From Cardiocondyla obscurior (lineage: Eukaryota > Arthropoda > Insecta > Hymenoptera > Formicidae), in assembly GCF_019399895.1 (NCBI RefSeq), contig NC_091881.1, positions 1,986,501 to 2,050,500 of the forward strand: DNA of 64,000 nt. The letters are read 5' to 3'. Of this stretch, positions 33,738 to 46,275 are shown one piece after another. Within the stretch, counting starts at the first letter, position 1. Each line of letters opens with the position of its first letter. Below the pieces are notes generated by a model. It saw only the letters and a list, made by a program, of their open reading frames with translations. It had not been told where the DNA came from and did no database searches. The translations under genes were made by a program, and so were the position numbers.

Positions 33738-36371
33738 ATGTTTTCTCCCGGCATCGACTTCGTGACCGGGTTCGCGCGGGATTCTCGGGAAAAGACCGAG
33801 GAAGATTTCGGTCTCTGCTACGCGTATCCGGTGATCGATGACGAGCGGGAAACGAGCGCAGTGCTTACGAGGCGCAAGAGCGACGTGCGAAGATCGCGCG
33901 ACGAAGACTCCCCGGCCGAGGACGGACTCTACGTTTCTGCGAGCCCGTTCACCAGCAGATTAATCAAGCCTTATCGGCTCGACGACATCAGGCCACTAAA
34001 TTACGAGTCGCGGCCGCGGTTCCGCGGGAAATTGGTCGAGCTCGCGGTGCGACACGTTCGCGTTCACTCGCCGGAATGCGGCCAGACCAGCGCAACGCCC
34101 GAGATGACGTCTGTCTCCGTGCTGTTCAAGGGAAAGCCGATATGCCGGGTCAACAGCCCGTTCAATCGGAAGCTGTGCAAGCTGCTGATAAGAAACCCGG
34201 AGTGCCACAGTCTTTCGATACAGGTGCACGCGCGACATGGCGCGTCTAGGGTGCTGCCGTTGCCGCTGCCGCTGTCGCGGCGTAACGTCAAGGACCACAG
34301 GGTGGACGTGGATTTCGCGATCGACGGCAACTCGGGCGACATGCACGCTGGGACCGTTGTTTGCACGATCTCCCTGTCGTCATACGGCAGCAGCGAACCG
34401 GAGGAAGAGACCAGCGCGAACCTTTACAGGCCGAGCAACGACCCGAACGATCCGCAGAACAGCATCTCTCTGTCGCGACTTCCTCGCAAACGTTTCACCG
34501 CCAGTAGAGACGTCAAGTACTTCCTGCTGACGGACCCGGTTCTGACCTTCGACGCGAATGTTAGCGCAATTCGCAAAGCGACGCTGCGCGAAACAAACCC
34601 GCCGGACATCGTCGTGGCCGAACAGTCGGCGTTCTCCCTGCTGGACGTCTCCCTGAAAAACATATTCCAAGCTAACCGGCCACTCAGGCCGTCGTCCAGC
34701 GCTCGCAGGCGTCACACCGTGGGAAGAACGATCCTCGCCATCACCGTGCTGCGAGGGGTAGAGGTACCGGTGAGAGAGGAATCCGCGCTGGTCAACCCAT
34801 TGCTGGAGGTTGAATGGGGCAACGTGGTTCACGCGACCGCGACGGCGGAGGGGCCCGCGCCCGTCTGGCAGCAAACCATGCACTTCGAACTACCCAGGCA
34901 GAACGGCGAGCACTGCGTCAAATTTCGACTATACGACCAGCATCCAGTTTGGGGTCAGCAGTGGCTCGGCGAGGCGAGGATACCCCTGGAGAGTCACAGA
35001 AATTATCAGGAGCTCGAGCGATGGATCGCCCTTTCCCCTCTGTTCAGCCCTGTATTGTCGTTCGGCTACGTGCAAGCCAGCCCGGGTCGCTCGCACACCC
35101 GGATCTACGTGCTGATGAGACTGGAGCAGCCCGGAAATTCCAAGTCCTTGGAAGCTAACGCCCTTGATACTTTGTTAAAGGGAATTCAACGCTGTCTGGC
35201 GACGCCATACAAGGTGGCCGGTGTCGAAACCCCCGACGACGCTGCGCGGCTCGTCATGCTTTTACCGTCCTTGCCGATGCACTATGGTCCTGTACCACCG
35301 CGCCAGGCTTTAAACGTGAACAAGGTGGACCATTACGGCAGAGCAGCCTTGCTGGCGACGCTGCTGCAAGGACTCGGCTTGCAATCGTATGTATTATTAG
35401 GTAGGTACGCAATAATGTATCGTACGAGTGTCCTGCAAACTCTCGAGAATTTTTTTTTTTAAGATTGAAGAAAATTTGAGAAAAAATGTCTTGAAAAGTA
35501 TTTCGTCAAGTTTAATTAATTGTGAATTAGCATGTGTAAAAAAAATTATTAGCTCGCAACATCATTTTTGTTTTATTTGAAATATATTTTTGCGCGCAGG
35601 TTCCTCGCAGATAAGCCGATGGACCGCGTTTGTCTTGAGCGTCGAGGAAAACGACGTCGTCCTGTGGGATCCTGAAATCGGGGATCATTATAAATTGACC
35701 GATAGCCGCTGCTCATTGATGAAAGTGTCCCGCATGATTAGTCATTCTGACGTTAGTTAAAAACAAGTTCTTTGTGATTTCTCTGTTTTCTGTTACATAA
35801 TTTTTTTCTAACGATAACGTTATTGCAGATATGGGAAAATATGCAAAAGTCAGTTCTGCCGCACAACTTAAAATACAATATGACGAATAGTAAAGATTGG
35901 CGGCCACTCACGTCTGTCGTCGCATCAGCCAGCCGATCTGCTCAGACGTTAGAATCAGCGGTAATACCGATGCCCGAGAAGGATGCACAGGACAGAGAAG
36001 CAGAGACAGAAATGGAGCAAGGTCTACGAGACAAATTGTCCAGCTGGCGCAGCGCTCTCGGTTTAACGACGATATTTAATCGCCATGCAGTAAGCGTTTT
36101 GCGAAGCTTTATTTCCGACATTCCGAGTGACATGGCATATCAGTTGGACAAGAGAAACTTGAAACAATTGTACAGAGCTTATCATACGCACGGTTTTGTC
36201 CTGAATTTGCGTCAAGCCACTCTTGACGAACTAACGGATCAAATAGCCGCAACAAAAATTCAAAATATCACGGGCCCCGTCGAATTTGCCCTCGTTTGTC
36301 ACGTGCAAAGGTTTGTTGGCAAGACATGTTCTATATGGTTGGCTTTAGCAGTTTTACGAAGTCGTGGTTAA
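33738..36371 (+). CDS. CC2D2A: Short CC2D2A-like ciliary transition-zone protein, 3 exons
   Basis: Coiled-coil and C2 domain-containing protein 2A, part of the MKS module that gates the ciliary transition zone. Exons 33738-35400, 35600-35751 and 35829-36371 give 785 aa, about half of the human length (~1,600). Matching parts: the C2 domain at about 326-445 (TILAITVLRG, PLLEVEWGN, VWQQTMHFELP, GQQWLGEARIPL), an inactive transglutaminase-like region at about 500-620 (LNVNKVDHYGRAALLATLLQGLG, WTAFVLS, VVLWDPEIGDHY) and the C-terminal block LYRAYHTHGF to VEFALVCHV. The N-terminal coiled-coil half is absent from this locus; the upstream 332 bp and the adjacent SART3 gene leave no room. The long first exon is GC-rich (about 60%) against AT-rich neighbours. 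Insects have cilia only in sensory neurons and sperm, which fits restricted expression. Confidence 0.85.
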
Positions 36372-37377
36372 CTAATGCAATAACTAATGCAAATGAGAAG
36401 AATAATTGTAGCTTCAAGAACAATGGGATGGGTTTTGTCTGTAAATTATCCTGCCATAATTTATTATTGTTAATGATATGATTTCATTAATGTGTATGCA
36501 TAATCGATTGCTTTATTTCACGTAATTTTATTACATTGAAAAGTTTTCTTTTTAAAATGGGACACTATATGTATATAGTAAAAGAAAAATGCAGAGAAAA
36601 GAAGTATTTAATACATAAAACCTAGCAGTTAAAAGCCAACATTAATTAAGAAAAAAAAAAAAAAAAAAATCTTAAAATCTTATTAAAAAGAACAAATAAA
36701 CATAAACATAAAGAATTAACGTAATGCATTTTTTGTTTTAAGCATTGCGCAGCAATGCCATTTTTATAACAACTGTATTATCCGTTACATTATAATGATA
36801 TATGTATATGTATTTTTATAAACACATTAACAGTATAATTATCTAAAGAGAAATATGTTAGGAGGAAACACACGATCTTTTGATATTTACCTTCATTACA
36901 TAGTGGTACATAAACCCTTTCACTTCAGGCCTCTCAAATATCATATTAATTTGTATGCGAGTTCTCATCCCTCCAGACTTATCACGCTAAGTCGTTACAA
37001 AAACACACTCGGCTCTGAACCGAATCTTTTCAGCATATGTCTGTTAATATATGTACAGTTGCTGGAATCAGCGTGGCGTTGCGAATGTACAATTGCTGAT
37101 CCGATAACTTTGGAATCACGGTGCTAAATTTTCGCTTCGCGAAAGCACGAAACCCGACAATGTGCGGGATCTAAGCGAGAAATCAGTTTCTTAATTTTTT
37201 TCTTTTACTCCCTTTTTATTTCTTTTTTTTTTAACGTTAAGCTACTATCCTGGACCACGACATCCCACCCGACGGCGATGAGTATCCCATATGTGACTGT
37301 TTTTTTTTTTCGTCGCGTGTCGCGAGTGCCGTGGACCGGGTCTCCCTTCGACAGGGACACCCTCGAGGAGAATCGCC
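36372..37377. other. Convergent spacer CC2D2A / elongase, no gene seen
   Basis: AT-rich 3' flanks with a poly-A run at 36652-36669. The elongase 3' UTR at the right carries a minus-strand AATAAA near 37215. The GC-rich stretch 37240-37377 is read as 3' UTR. Confidence 0.5.
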
Positions 37378-40270
37378 TCACTGTATCTTCTTTTTAGGCT
37401 TCTCGTTCGTGTATCCGTTCGCGTATCCGTTCGAGTGTCCGTTCGCAGCCTTTCCGTTGCTGGCCGCACCGTCGAGCCGCGCATTCATCGCCCTTTCGGC
37501 GGCTTTTATCCTTTCGAGCCGCTTCTCTGCGTATACTTGCTTGCCCTGGAAAACGCAAATGTAAGTCACAAATTGATAGCTCAAATATGGAACGAGATAA
37601 CGCGTGCAAGATCGATGTCTGACCTTCGCGATGTAGGCTTTGGCGTAGAAGTTCCCGAACAGAACGATGAAGGAGAGCATGTAGATTACGAGAGCGTACT
37701 GCATCCAGAGAGGGAAGTCGCATCCCGATCGGATACCGTTGATCCCCAAGATCAAGGCGGTTGTGAACTGAATGAGCTGGAGGATCGTCAAATACTTTTT
37801 CCACCAGAGGTATTTAGATACCGAAGGGCCTAACGCGGCGAGACCGTAGTACGAGTACATCAGCACGTGGATGAAACTGTTGACCATTGCCGGCAAGAAA
37901 GCTGTAAGTTCACACAAACATACATATCTCATTAAAATGTTTACCCTTTTTTTATTATTTAACATAAATTTTAATAATATAGGAGATAAAGAACCAATAT
38001 TTAGCTTTCTTATATCTCCACTGGCACTTGCCATTAAGTTGCTACTAACATTAATCTAAAGATAAATAATTATCATTGTAATTATAATTAGCAGACTAAA
38101 ATTAATGTTGAAATACTCACTAGAACCGCTTGGTACCCATTTAATACCGATCCACCATAACGAGAACATGGTAGAATGATGATAGACATGGAGAAAACTC
38201 AGCTGATTGTCTTTCTTTCGCAAAATAAAAAAGAACGTATCGCAAAATTCCAGAAGTTTGCTAAAGTAGTACCACCAAACCGCGTGAGCAATCTAAACAC
38301 AGATAATATTTTTATACTGAGTATTTTTTTCAAAATTTTTCACTATCATCGTTTGCGTATTGTTATAAAAAGTTTGTCCATTAATTGATAATTTATATTG
38401 GTTTTTCCTACCTGAAGTTCATCAGGGCGCGTGATATGCTTTATTGGCTGGCATACATAACTATATCGTAACCTTGTAGAAGCTACAAACAACTGCAAAG
38501 AATATAAAAAAAATGTGAGATAGACGATAGGACATAGAAATTCACTTTCGAGCGAAAGTGACTGCACCGAGATAAATAAGAAAATTGTAAATGAGCTCGG
38601 TGATATTTTTTTTTCATCATCCGAGACAGGATACACACTTGAATGGCAATGTAAGCATTGAGACAGGCCATGGCAAGGTTGTAGGGCACCAATGCCCACG
38701 TAAGTTTAAAAGCTTTTCGTTTCCTCATGACCTTAGGACCTCCCCAGACGATGAGGAGGTACAATATCGTGTATAATATCGTTGGTTTCGGTGAGTCAAC
38801 CAGTAACCATCCTCTCGTCCTCTCATCTAAAAATCGAACCGTGTTAACAATTTAATATATTAATATTAATAGCTTTCGTCCGTCATAAACATTTGATAAT
38901 ACATATAATATAATGTATAAAGCTCGCTCGATTCTTCTGTTTTGAGTGAAAAGGACTTGGCGCTTCAAGAACTCCGCGCGAGAAGGATAACGAACAATTA
39001 ACGATCGGATCATTTTCTTCGCGTCTCTTTCTCTCTTTTTCTACGCGTTTCTTTGTCTCTTTTTCTCCAAGGGCCAAAATCTCTAATGGTCATTTTAGTC
39101 TAGTTGCGGAAGCTTCAGCGTGCGGACGTGTCCACTAATCGCTCTGCAATTACGCGTATTTTCGACCGCGGATAGATAGGAAGTGTCGCATACGCATACG
39201 CATCGGATGCGAATAAATGTCGACACGGGAATAAACTATCAGTTTTTATATTCCTGTTGCTCTACTCATCATTTTTTGCGTTAAAAAAGTGCTTCGGAAA
39301 GAAAAGGTTATGTTGCCGGCGGAACACTCGACGTTACCAACCTGCCATCTCCTTCAGCAACGTTCAGAGGATCGCCATTGTCAGGGCATGAGATCTGCCC
39401 CTTGCCCGTCTTCTTCGTCGCGGCCGCGATTCATTCCGTTTCGAGTAAATTATTTTGGAGGAACTTAAGGAAGATACAGTGCGCGGAATATTTCATATCA
39501 TGGCTCGTTTGCCGCAAGTTCCTTGGCATCGTTCAATCCGCCGAGGAGGACCGATCGGAGAATCGAAAAATGATTCTCGCACCTCGCTTTACGTCGCAGC
39601 GAGTTTGTGTCAAGATCGAGAACAATCCAGTGGAAGTGAGCATCGTCACGAACATCGAGAGCGCAAATTTATACGAGGAATGATCGTTCGTCGCGTTTCT
39701 TCGCCGCGATAATCCACCGTCGTTTTTTCGGTCGTTCGTCTCGCGAATAATTGTATTAGTGATTAGTGACAGTGATTATAAAAAAAAGCAGAGCAGTGTA
39801 ATTTAGTGCCGAGTGATTACAAGTACTACTACACGTCAGGATAATCCAGAATACTGCCACGAAGGATAGGAAGGAAGGAAGGACAGGAAGGAAGGAAGGA
39901 TGGACGGAAAATAACTTACCCTAACCTAACCAAAAGCTGCGAATGTAAGTAAACCGGCAACACGCCGTCAGCCGTAGATCACTCGATTATAATTAATATA
40001 ATTAATTAATGTCCCCGAATGTAACGCGCGCGAATTGGGGGGATCTTTTAAAAAGCGTAGTGCACGCATAATTTCTTCTAGTTAAATTCAAATTTCTAAT
40101 ATCAAAGTACGTACATACATTAAAATTGAAAAAAAAAATTTTCTTTTTTATATTACTATCTTATAGTAATAAAATTTCAATTAATAATTACCTGCAAGGG
40201 ACAGCGTCCAGAGGTAGTAGTCGTACGCATCGCTAAAGAATTGTGCTGTCGAATTAACGAGACTCGCCAT
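37378..40270 (-). CDS. ELOVL very-long-chain fatty acid elongase, 6 exons
   Basis: 3-ketoacyl-CoA synthase of the ELOVL/GNS1-SUR4 family: condenses malonyl-CoA with long-chain acyl-CoA in the ER membrane, the first step of chain elongation (cuticular lipids, pheromone precursors). Minus-strand exons 40270-40192, 38826-38639, 38492-38412, 38292-38121, 37901-37624 and 37545-37378 join to 321 aa. Hallmarks: KLLEFCDTFFFILRKKDNQ (129-146), the catalytic HVYHH histidine box at 151-155, then TFLPAMVNSFIHVLMYSYY and the QLIQF motif; about seven membrane spans. The C-terminus KKIQ fits a dilysine ER-retrieval signal. It most resembles the ELOVL4/ELOVL7 type. An acceptor TTGTTGCAG lies three bases before the ATG, so at least one 5' non-coding exon lies further right, in the 40.3-55 kb interval. 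Intron 1 hosts repeat copy B. Confidence 0.94.
39070..40090 (+). repeat. Dispersed repeat block, copy B (in elongase intron 1)
   Basis: Antisense to the elongase. 39070-39430 aligns with 20785-21195 and 39985-40085 with 22385-22490, keeping order and orientation. The middle parts (39440-39960 against 21200-22380) show no clear match. A donor-like GAATGTAAGT at 39951-39960 sits in the position of the cassette donor in copy A. Confidence 0.7.
39868..39900 (+). repeat. GGAA microsatellite
   Basis: Imperfect (GGAA)n tract with one GGACA interruption, within repeat copy B. It is followed by CCCTAACCTAACC (39919-39931). Confidence 0.85.
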
Positions 40271-42498
40271 CGCCTGCAACAAATCAATTAAACATCTTTC
40301 GTAATTAGTAAGCCAGCATTAAAAAAAAAAAGAGCTATTTTTGGTTTTAATCTGCAGGAGAATTGACTGTTTCACAATTTATTTTTTACGATACGGTATG
40401 CATGTTGCGTGTCTTTCGTCAAAAACTTTCGCCACGTGTTTAAAATTCACAGATCCCTGTATTGTAATTTTTTTTTTCTCTTTTACTTTTGCCTCTCGAT
40501 GCATTTTATCGCTGATACACTTATTTGCACCGACGTAGCACATTGAATGACTGCAATCGTAAAATTGCCACCTCGCGCAAATTAATTAGGCCATTGTGTT
40601 CTCCAGCGCGAATAATTGATTTCAATAATGCATACGTATGACAAGACAAGTATGTGGTTCCGCAATTTAATCAACTCCCGTATGAAATATTATCTTGCTT
40701 TTAAAAAACATATAATTTTTAAAATATTTAAAAATAAAAAGAAAAAAAAAAATACGATTAGATTGCTGCGTTCGTGCCGCGTGATATTAAGACGTTTGAA
40801 AGATGGAATCGCGATCAAGTTAAACGAAACATGCTGTACGTGCATCAGCTCGCAATTAGTTCTTAATAGCCATTTCCTCGATGCACATCATCCGGTCGTT
40901 CACTCGCCGTATGTACCGCGCAACATAACTTTCACGCTCCGAAGAAACTATTACCCGCTATCTCTCGAAGTCGCTATAAACGTATCCCGACGCAAACACT
41001 TGTTTCTTTCTGTATAATTTTTTTTTTTCCTCTTTCTTTCTCTAAGCAACTTGTTGTCAAGTCGGCGATACATCAACTAGCATATCCTTTGGAGGAAAGT
41101 TACTTTCCTTGAGCGAGCGATTTCGCATTGAACTCGTGGCGTAATTGTTGCAATTCCAATCTGGCTGTGCCACTGTATTTAAGAGAAGAATAAATTAGTC
41201 GCCCCTTCCCTCAATCGATTTTCCAACGGATGCGTCGCTTTTGCGAAGCAACGAAAGGGATTTTCTTTTTTGCGTATAATTAATCGGCGTGTGTATTATA
41301 CGTTTTTAATTTTGCAAAAAAAATTACGCGGAATTACATTTCGGGATTTTTGTGACAATCTGCGGAGTCACAAATTATTAATCCACACTCGCGTATTATT
41401 TACCAAGGCATTTACGAATATGTCAGCAGCTGCGACATTTACTTTTCGTTAGACTTGTATTAAATTTAAATTCAACTATTCATTTCTCCGTGGAAAGAAT
41501 TAAATGATAAAACATTCGAATCGTCAGCTTCTCGCTTTTACACGGATAATAAATTACGAGAGGATGTGAAAGCTCTTTAACAAATAACGAGGAAAATCGT
41601 ATATTCTTAATCAAGTCTCTAAGCAGTTACATTTTCAATAACTCGTGACGCAGCGTTTCTCCTTTTACACGCGAACCGAATCAGCGAATATTAATGGTAG
41701 CGCTAATGATGATGATCTATTAATTGGAGCAAATATAATCTGTGTTGTGCAGGTGCAATTAATAATCGAAAAATGCGGTTATTCGTTAAATATAATTACT
41801 TGGAATATAATATAATTATAAATGCGATCATTAAGTACCGTATGAAGCGTGACAATGTGAAAATTGCACTTTCGTTTCGGGCGGAGAGGCACGGACAGGC
41901 AGAAATAAATAAAAGAGAGAAATCTTTGCCATTTTTCTCAAATTCGTAGCCTAATCTTCATTCAAGTGCATTTCGCGTGTAATGATACGCAAGATACACG
42001 CAAAGTTTCATGAAATAAACGAGTAACAGCGAAAGTTAAGCTTGTAATAAAAGATATAAGTACAATCCATTCAAATAATTCCGATAAATTTATTATTAAT
42101 CTGTTAAAAAGCTTATCAACAGTAAAATAAAATAAGAAATAAATCGAGCTAAAATAGAAACGCTTATAAATATTTATTACAAATTAATATTTAAATAAAA
42201 CATCTTTTAATTGAATTTAATATTTTATGAGTATTTTAATGAGATGTTCTTTGATTTTATTACCGTTGTATCTTTCAGCTGTTAGTCGTAAAAATTGAAT
42301 AACTATTACGTTTACATTTTTAATCGAAATTAAAATATCTTTGCCTTGCAAAAATTTCTTAGAACTTATTAAAAAAATTTGAGAGTCACCGAACGGGTTT
42401 GCACGATTGCATATTTCCAAATAATGACATTGCAACATTTTTTCTTTTACTAATGAGAATAAGACTACAAAACTAATTTAAGAGCAGGAAGTTTTAAC

Positions 42499-42524
42499 TT
42501 TCTGATAAATTAATTTATCAGAAA
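42499..42524. repeat. Perfect 26-bp palindrome with TAAATTAATTTA core
   Basis: The sequence is identical to its reverse complement over 26 bases (arms TTTCTGATAAAT). The core TTAATTAA-type sequence resembles paired homeodomain sites. It lies in the long gene-poor interval upstream of the elongase, so an enhancer role is possible but unproven. Confidence 0.7.
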
Positions 42525-45500
42525 ACTATATATCTCTCTTAATCTTTCTTTCTAAAGAAATAAAGATAGAACAATCAGCTCTGAATAACTCATTATCAAA
42601 CCATTAAACGATAAGCAATTTCTAACATATCAAAGGCTTTCACAAAAATAATTTCTGCAATCTCTTATATCCTTGGTCATAATTAAAGTTAACTGTACGC
42701 AATACGCAGACGAAAAGCTCGCGAGGTAAAAGTCACTCCTACGCGTAACCCCTGGCTTAGAAAAGGCTTTCGCTCGCGAGAGATGAAAACTATCTTATCT
42801 TTATTTAATTGTGGAGTACCTTATGCACTTTTTCACAAATTCGGATCCTCGTTGGTCTCTTCGCGCGTGCAATAGGGCGTGTAGTGGCGTGCCAGGATCG
42901 TGTCCGGGAGTATTGCGACCGCACCCGCAATTTGATGTCAGAATGACATGGCCCGGTGACCGTGTGCCTCGGAAGGTGACACCGCGAGTGGTGTCCGTCG
43001 GGAACAAAAAGGGTGGCCTCTTCTCTCTTCGTTCACGAAAAAAGCGGGAGACAAACGTTGCACGTTGTGGTCGCCCGATAAAGTGGCAGCGCCTCGCGTC
43101 AGCTTAGCAGGTCCGCTTTATAACTTTGGTACCTTGGTATCCTCGGGCCACCCGCGGCTTTGGTGGTGGTCGGCCGGCACGTCGGAGGTGGTGGTATCTT
43201 CCAACGTGCACGGGCGATGTAAACGCAAACGAGGCCAAAACCGCGGATCGTAGTGGGAACCGATCGTGGGGATAGATCAACCGAGATCGGTCAAGGCGAA
43301 GCCTTGGTAGGATCGAGGATCTTCTGGATCCCACCCTCTTGACCGTCGCCGGTCAGCTCCCCCCTATCTGCAGGCCTCGCGATGGGATGGGATCTGCCTC
43401 CGCGCGCGATTTCTACTTCCGCTCTTGCGTCTTGAAAAATTCAAATCTACAATAATATTCGTAGATTGAGATTTTTAAATGAGAGAGATATATATATTAT
43501 AAGATATAAAAGCAACGGGTATAAGTGCAAGAGAATTTAATCGTACGTCATAACTTTCGTTACTTTTTTTCAGCCCCGTAATATACTCTTAAGACGCTCG
43601 CTTATTTAATTTTTTTTTATGCAATGTAATCTAATGTAAGCGTAACGAGTTGAATACAAGAATAGGTGGTAATGTACGTGTCGGTGACAGAGATATAATT
43701 CAGGAAGCAACAAAGCTCGTCATTTCGTCGTTTCACGTCTCGTCGTTGTCACAATAAGCACGTCAATTCGGCAATCAAATCGCGTTTGTAGATAATCCCG
43801 TTAAAAAAAGGCTTCTTTAGGTATTTTGCTTGATCTATGCCGGCATGTTTCGATCAATCATCAATAGGATTAATCGGCGAGATGGATCGGAAGAAGTTTC
43901 TTATATAAAAATATACTGGAACGATTCGTCTCTGAGGCCGATGGCGGAATGCCGTCACGTAGGTGCCACCGGCTACACATTGCTGTTGTAGCCTCGTTTT
44001 CCAGGCGAGAGTTCCTCTACATCGCCACGCGGTCACCTCGCAACAGTTTTTTTGCGGCCGCCTCGTGAAAAGTGGCCACCGAACCGGCAAGGACGAAGAA
44101 ATATAATCGAAACTTCCTCTCGTTAATTTGGGAAACTATCAGAATGGCGTTAATGCGAATTAGAAAACGACCGGGTGTAAACGAGGAGACAAATTGAATT
44201 TTGATTTGGTTCCCCCAGCGAAGTGATTGCCTTTCTCGATGGTCCTTTAAAGCGTTCAAAAGACACGTACGTCTCCCCCTCGTTTCACCGTTCTGAAATG
44301 TAAACCGTTTTCTTTGTCGGCGCGACGAAAAGAGAATTTTTCTCTAATGTAGCTTCGGCAGGCGTGAAAAGAAAAACGGCTATCAAGGAGAAAGCGATGT
44401 GGCAGGCATAAAACCTATGTCAACGATAATTCCGGTGAATTGAAACGGGTCAATGGACCGCTCGCCGACTGTGTAACACGGTTCCAAAATCCAAATAGTT
44501 TGGTCCACGCACCGAGGCCTCTATCGGTTCCTGTTTACCTTTCACCTAGTCATGATTTACCATTTACGCTTAAATGGACCGGCACCACTTATCTATAAAT
44601 TCGCAGATTTCACCGACACCACCAGTAAAAACTGTCTCGCGCAAAAAGCTCACACGTCCGTTCATACGTCGCCGATAATCGATTCGCGTGACTCGAAAAG
44701 AGCAAAGGCAGTTTCTTTATCTACAGCGGCAAAAAAAAAAAAATCTAACTTAGTAGACACTTGTTGAAAACTTTACGCGGAAATTTCAACTGATAAGAAA
44801 CAGATTGCATAAGGAGTTTACGGGAAGCTTTGAAAGATGCATAGAGAAATGCAAACTAGATTCCATCGCATCTAACGTACAGTTGACTGCCGCAATAAAA
44901 AATTCAACGTTCTTCGTGCTTTACTTTTTTTTTTTTTTATAGGATAATGCAAAGATGAATAAGTTACGTTGCATAGTGATTATAAAACGAGCACGGTATT
45001 AATTTAATTAGAAATATGCGCGTAATGAATTGTGTAAAGTAACCGATTACGGCGTTCCCGAGGATCTTCGGTATATGTACCATAAAATGACATTTTATTT
45101 TATAAACGTTTACACGTTCTACTGTTCATAAACGATGCATTAATTAATATTGTCAATAAAGCCAGGGGTTCCCGATAACGTCTAACGTGTGACAAATATA
45201 ATGAAACAAAACTTGACGGTCCTTTGGTCTATATGCCGAATGATTTTAATAACAGACTATAAAAGCTGAGAAACCGGTGTTCAATCAGAAGATTCTGGCA
45301 ATTTAAGGTGCCGGTTTTAGCGGTACACGTGCTTCATGAACTCCTCACCGGGATAATAATAAAAAAAAGAAACAAAACGAAACCTGTTTTGCGTGATCTT
45401 TCGGTGGGTTTGTGGGCCGAGCAAACGGACATCAGCAGGTGAGATACTGGTAGCTGGGTTACTGGGTATCGATGATGATCGGTGATGAGTATCGCCGTAT

Positions 45501-46257
45501 GAAGCTAAAGCGGGTATTCACGTCGTCGCGAAATTGCTCTTTTTATTGTGCGCGAGGCAGAAACGAGCCAAAGATGGGCAGAAGGAAAAAGGTCACCCGG
45601 AATCGGGCGAGAAAGAAAACGAACACTTGTCACTTTCGGCGGGGATCTTCTGTGCTTAATTTCGACTAGTGATCTGACGTATTATCTTTGTAACGACAGA
45701 CCGTTAGAAGCTAAAATACGTTCGGCCTTGACATTATAAAAAGAAACGTTCATTTATTAAGGAATCGGTAAGCTAACACTTTCATGACGCGTGTCACGTG
45801 TACAGAATTTTTATCTCCAGGATTATAGGAGCGTTAATTAAATAATTTAATAACACGCATTGTGGAATGCACGTGGCCAAAAGCGAAAAGAAATCTGGCT
45901 AATATATCCCCCGAAGCGAACTTTCCTCCGAGCACACTTTTCGGCTGGTTTCACGCCAAACGGACGTCGCGGCCAAGTCTTTGCGGAAAACAAGTTTTGG
46001 AAGTATGTAAGATGTTCTTGCTGCAACTTCTTTTAATGACATAATGATATAATTAAACGAAGGCGCAATGTCGTGTAACCCTTCATTACTTTGCCAGTAA
46101 CGCTGTAATTTTTATGCAGCCAGTGATTTATAAAGCTCAGTTCGCGCGCGTAAATAAAATAAGAATATGCGTAAAGAAAAAATTTTATTAAAAAAAAAAA
46201 AATGCCACGTATACAATATTTTTTAATAACTTTGAAAACAGTTTAAGTTAATATTAA

Positions 46258-46275
46258 CGAGAAATTAATTTCTCG
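46258..46275. repeat. Perfect 18-bp palindrome
   Basis: CGAGAAATTAATTTCTCG, sharing the AAATTAATTT core with the 42499 palindrome. Function unknown. Confidence 0.65.

Noticed and set aside
39919..39931. CCTAACCTAACC, resembling the insect telomere repeat
   Set aside because: Only two units; far too short to be a telomeric remnant.
40211..40228. GAGGTAGTAGTCGT resembling the let-7 start
   Set aside because: It is the complement of elongase exon 1 and diverges after nine bases; no hairpin partner.
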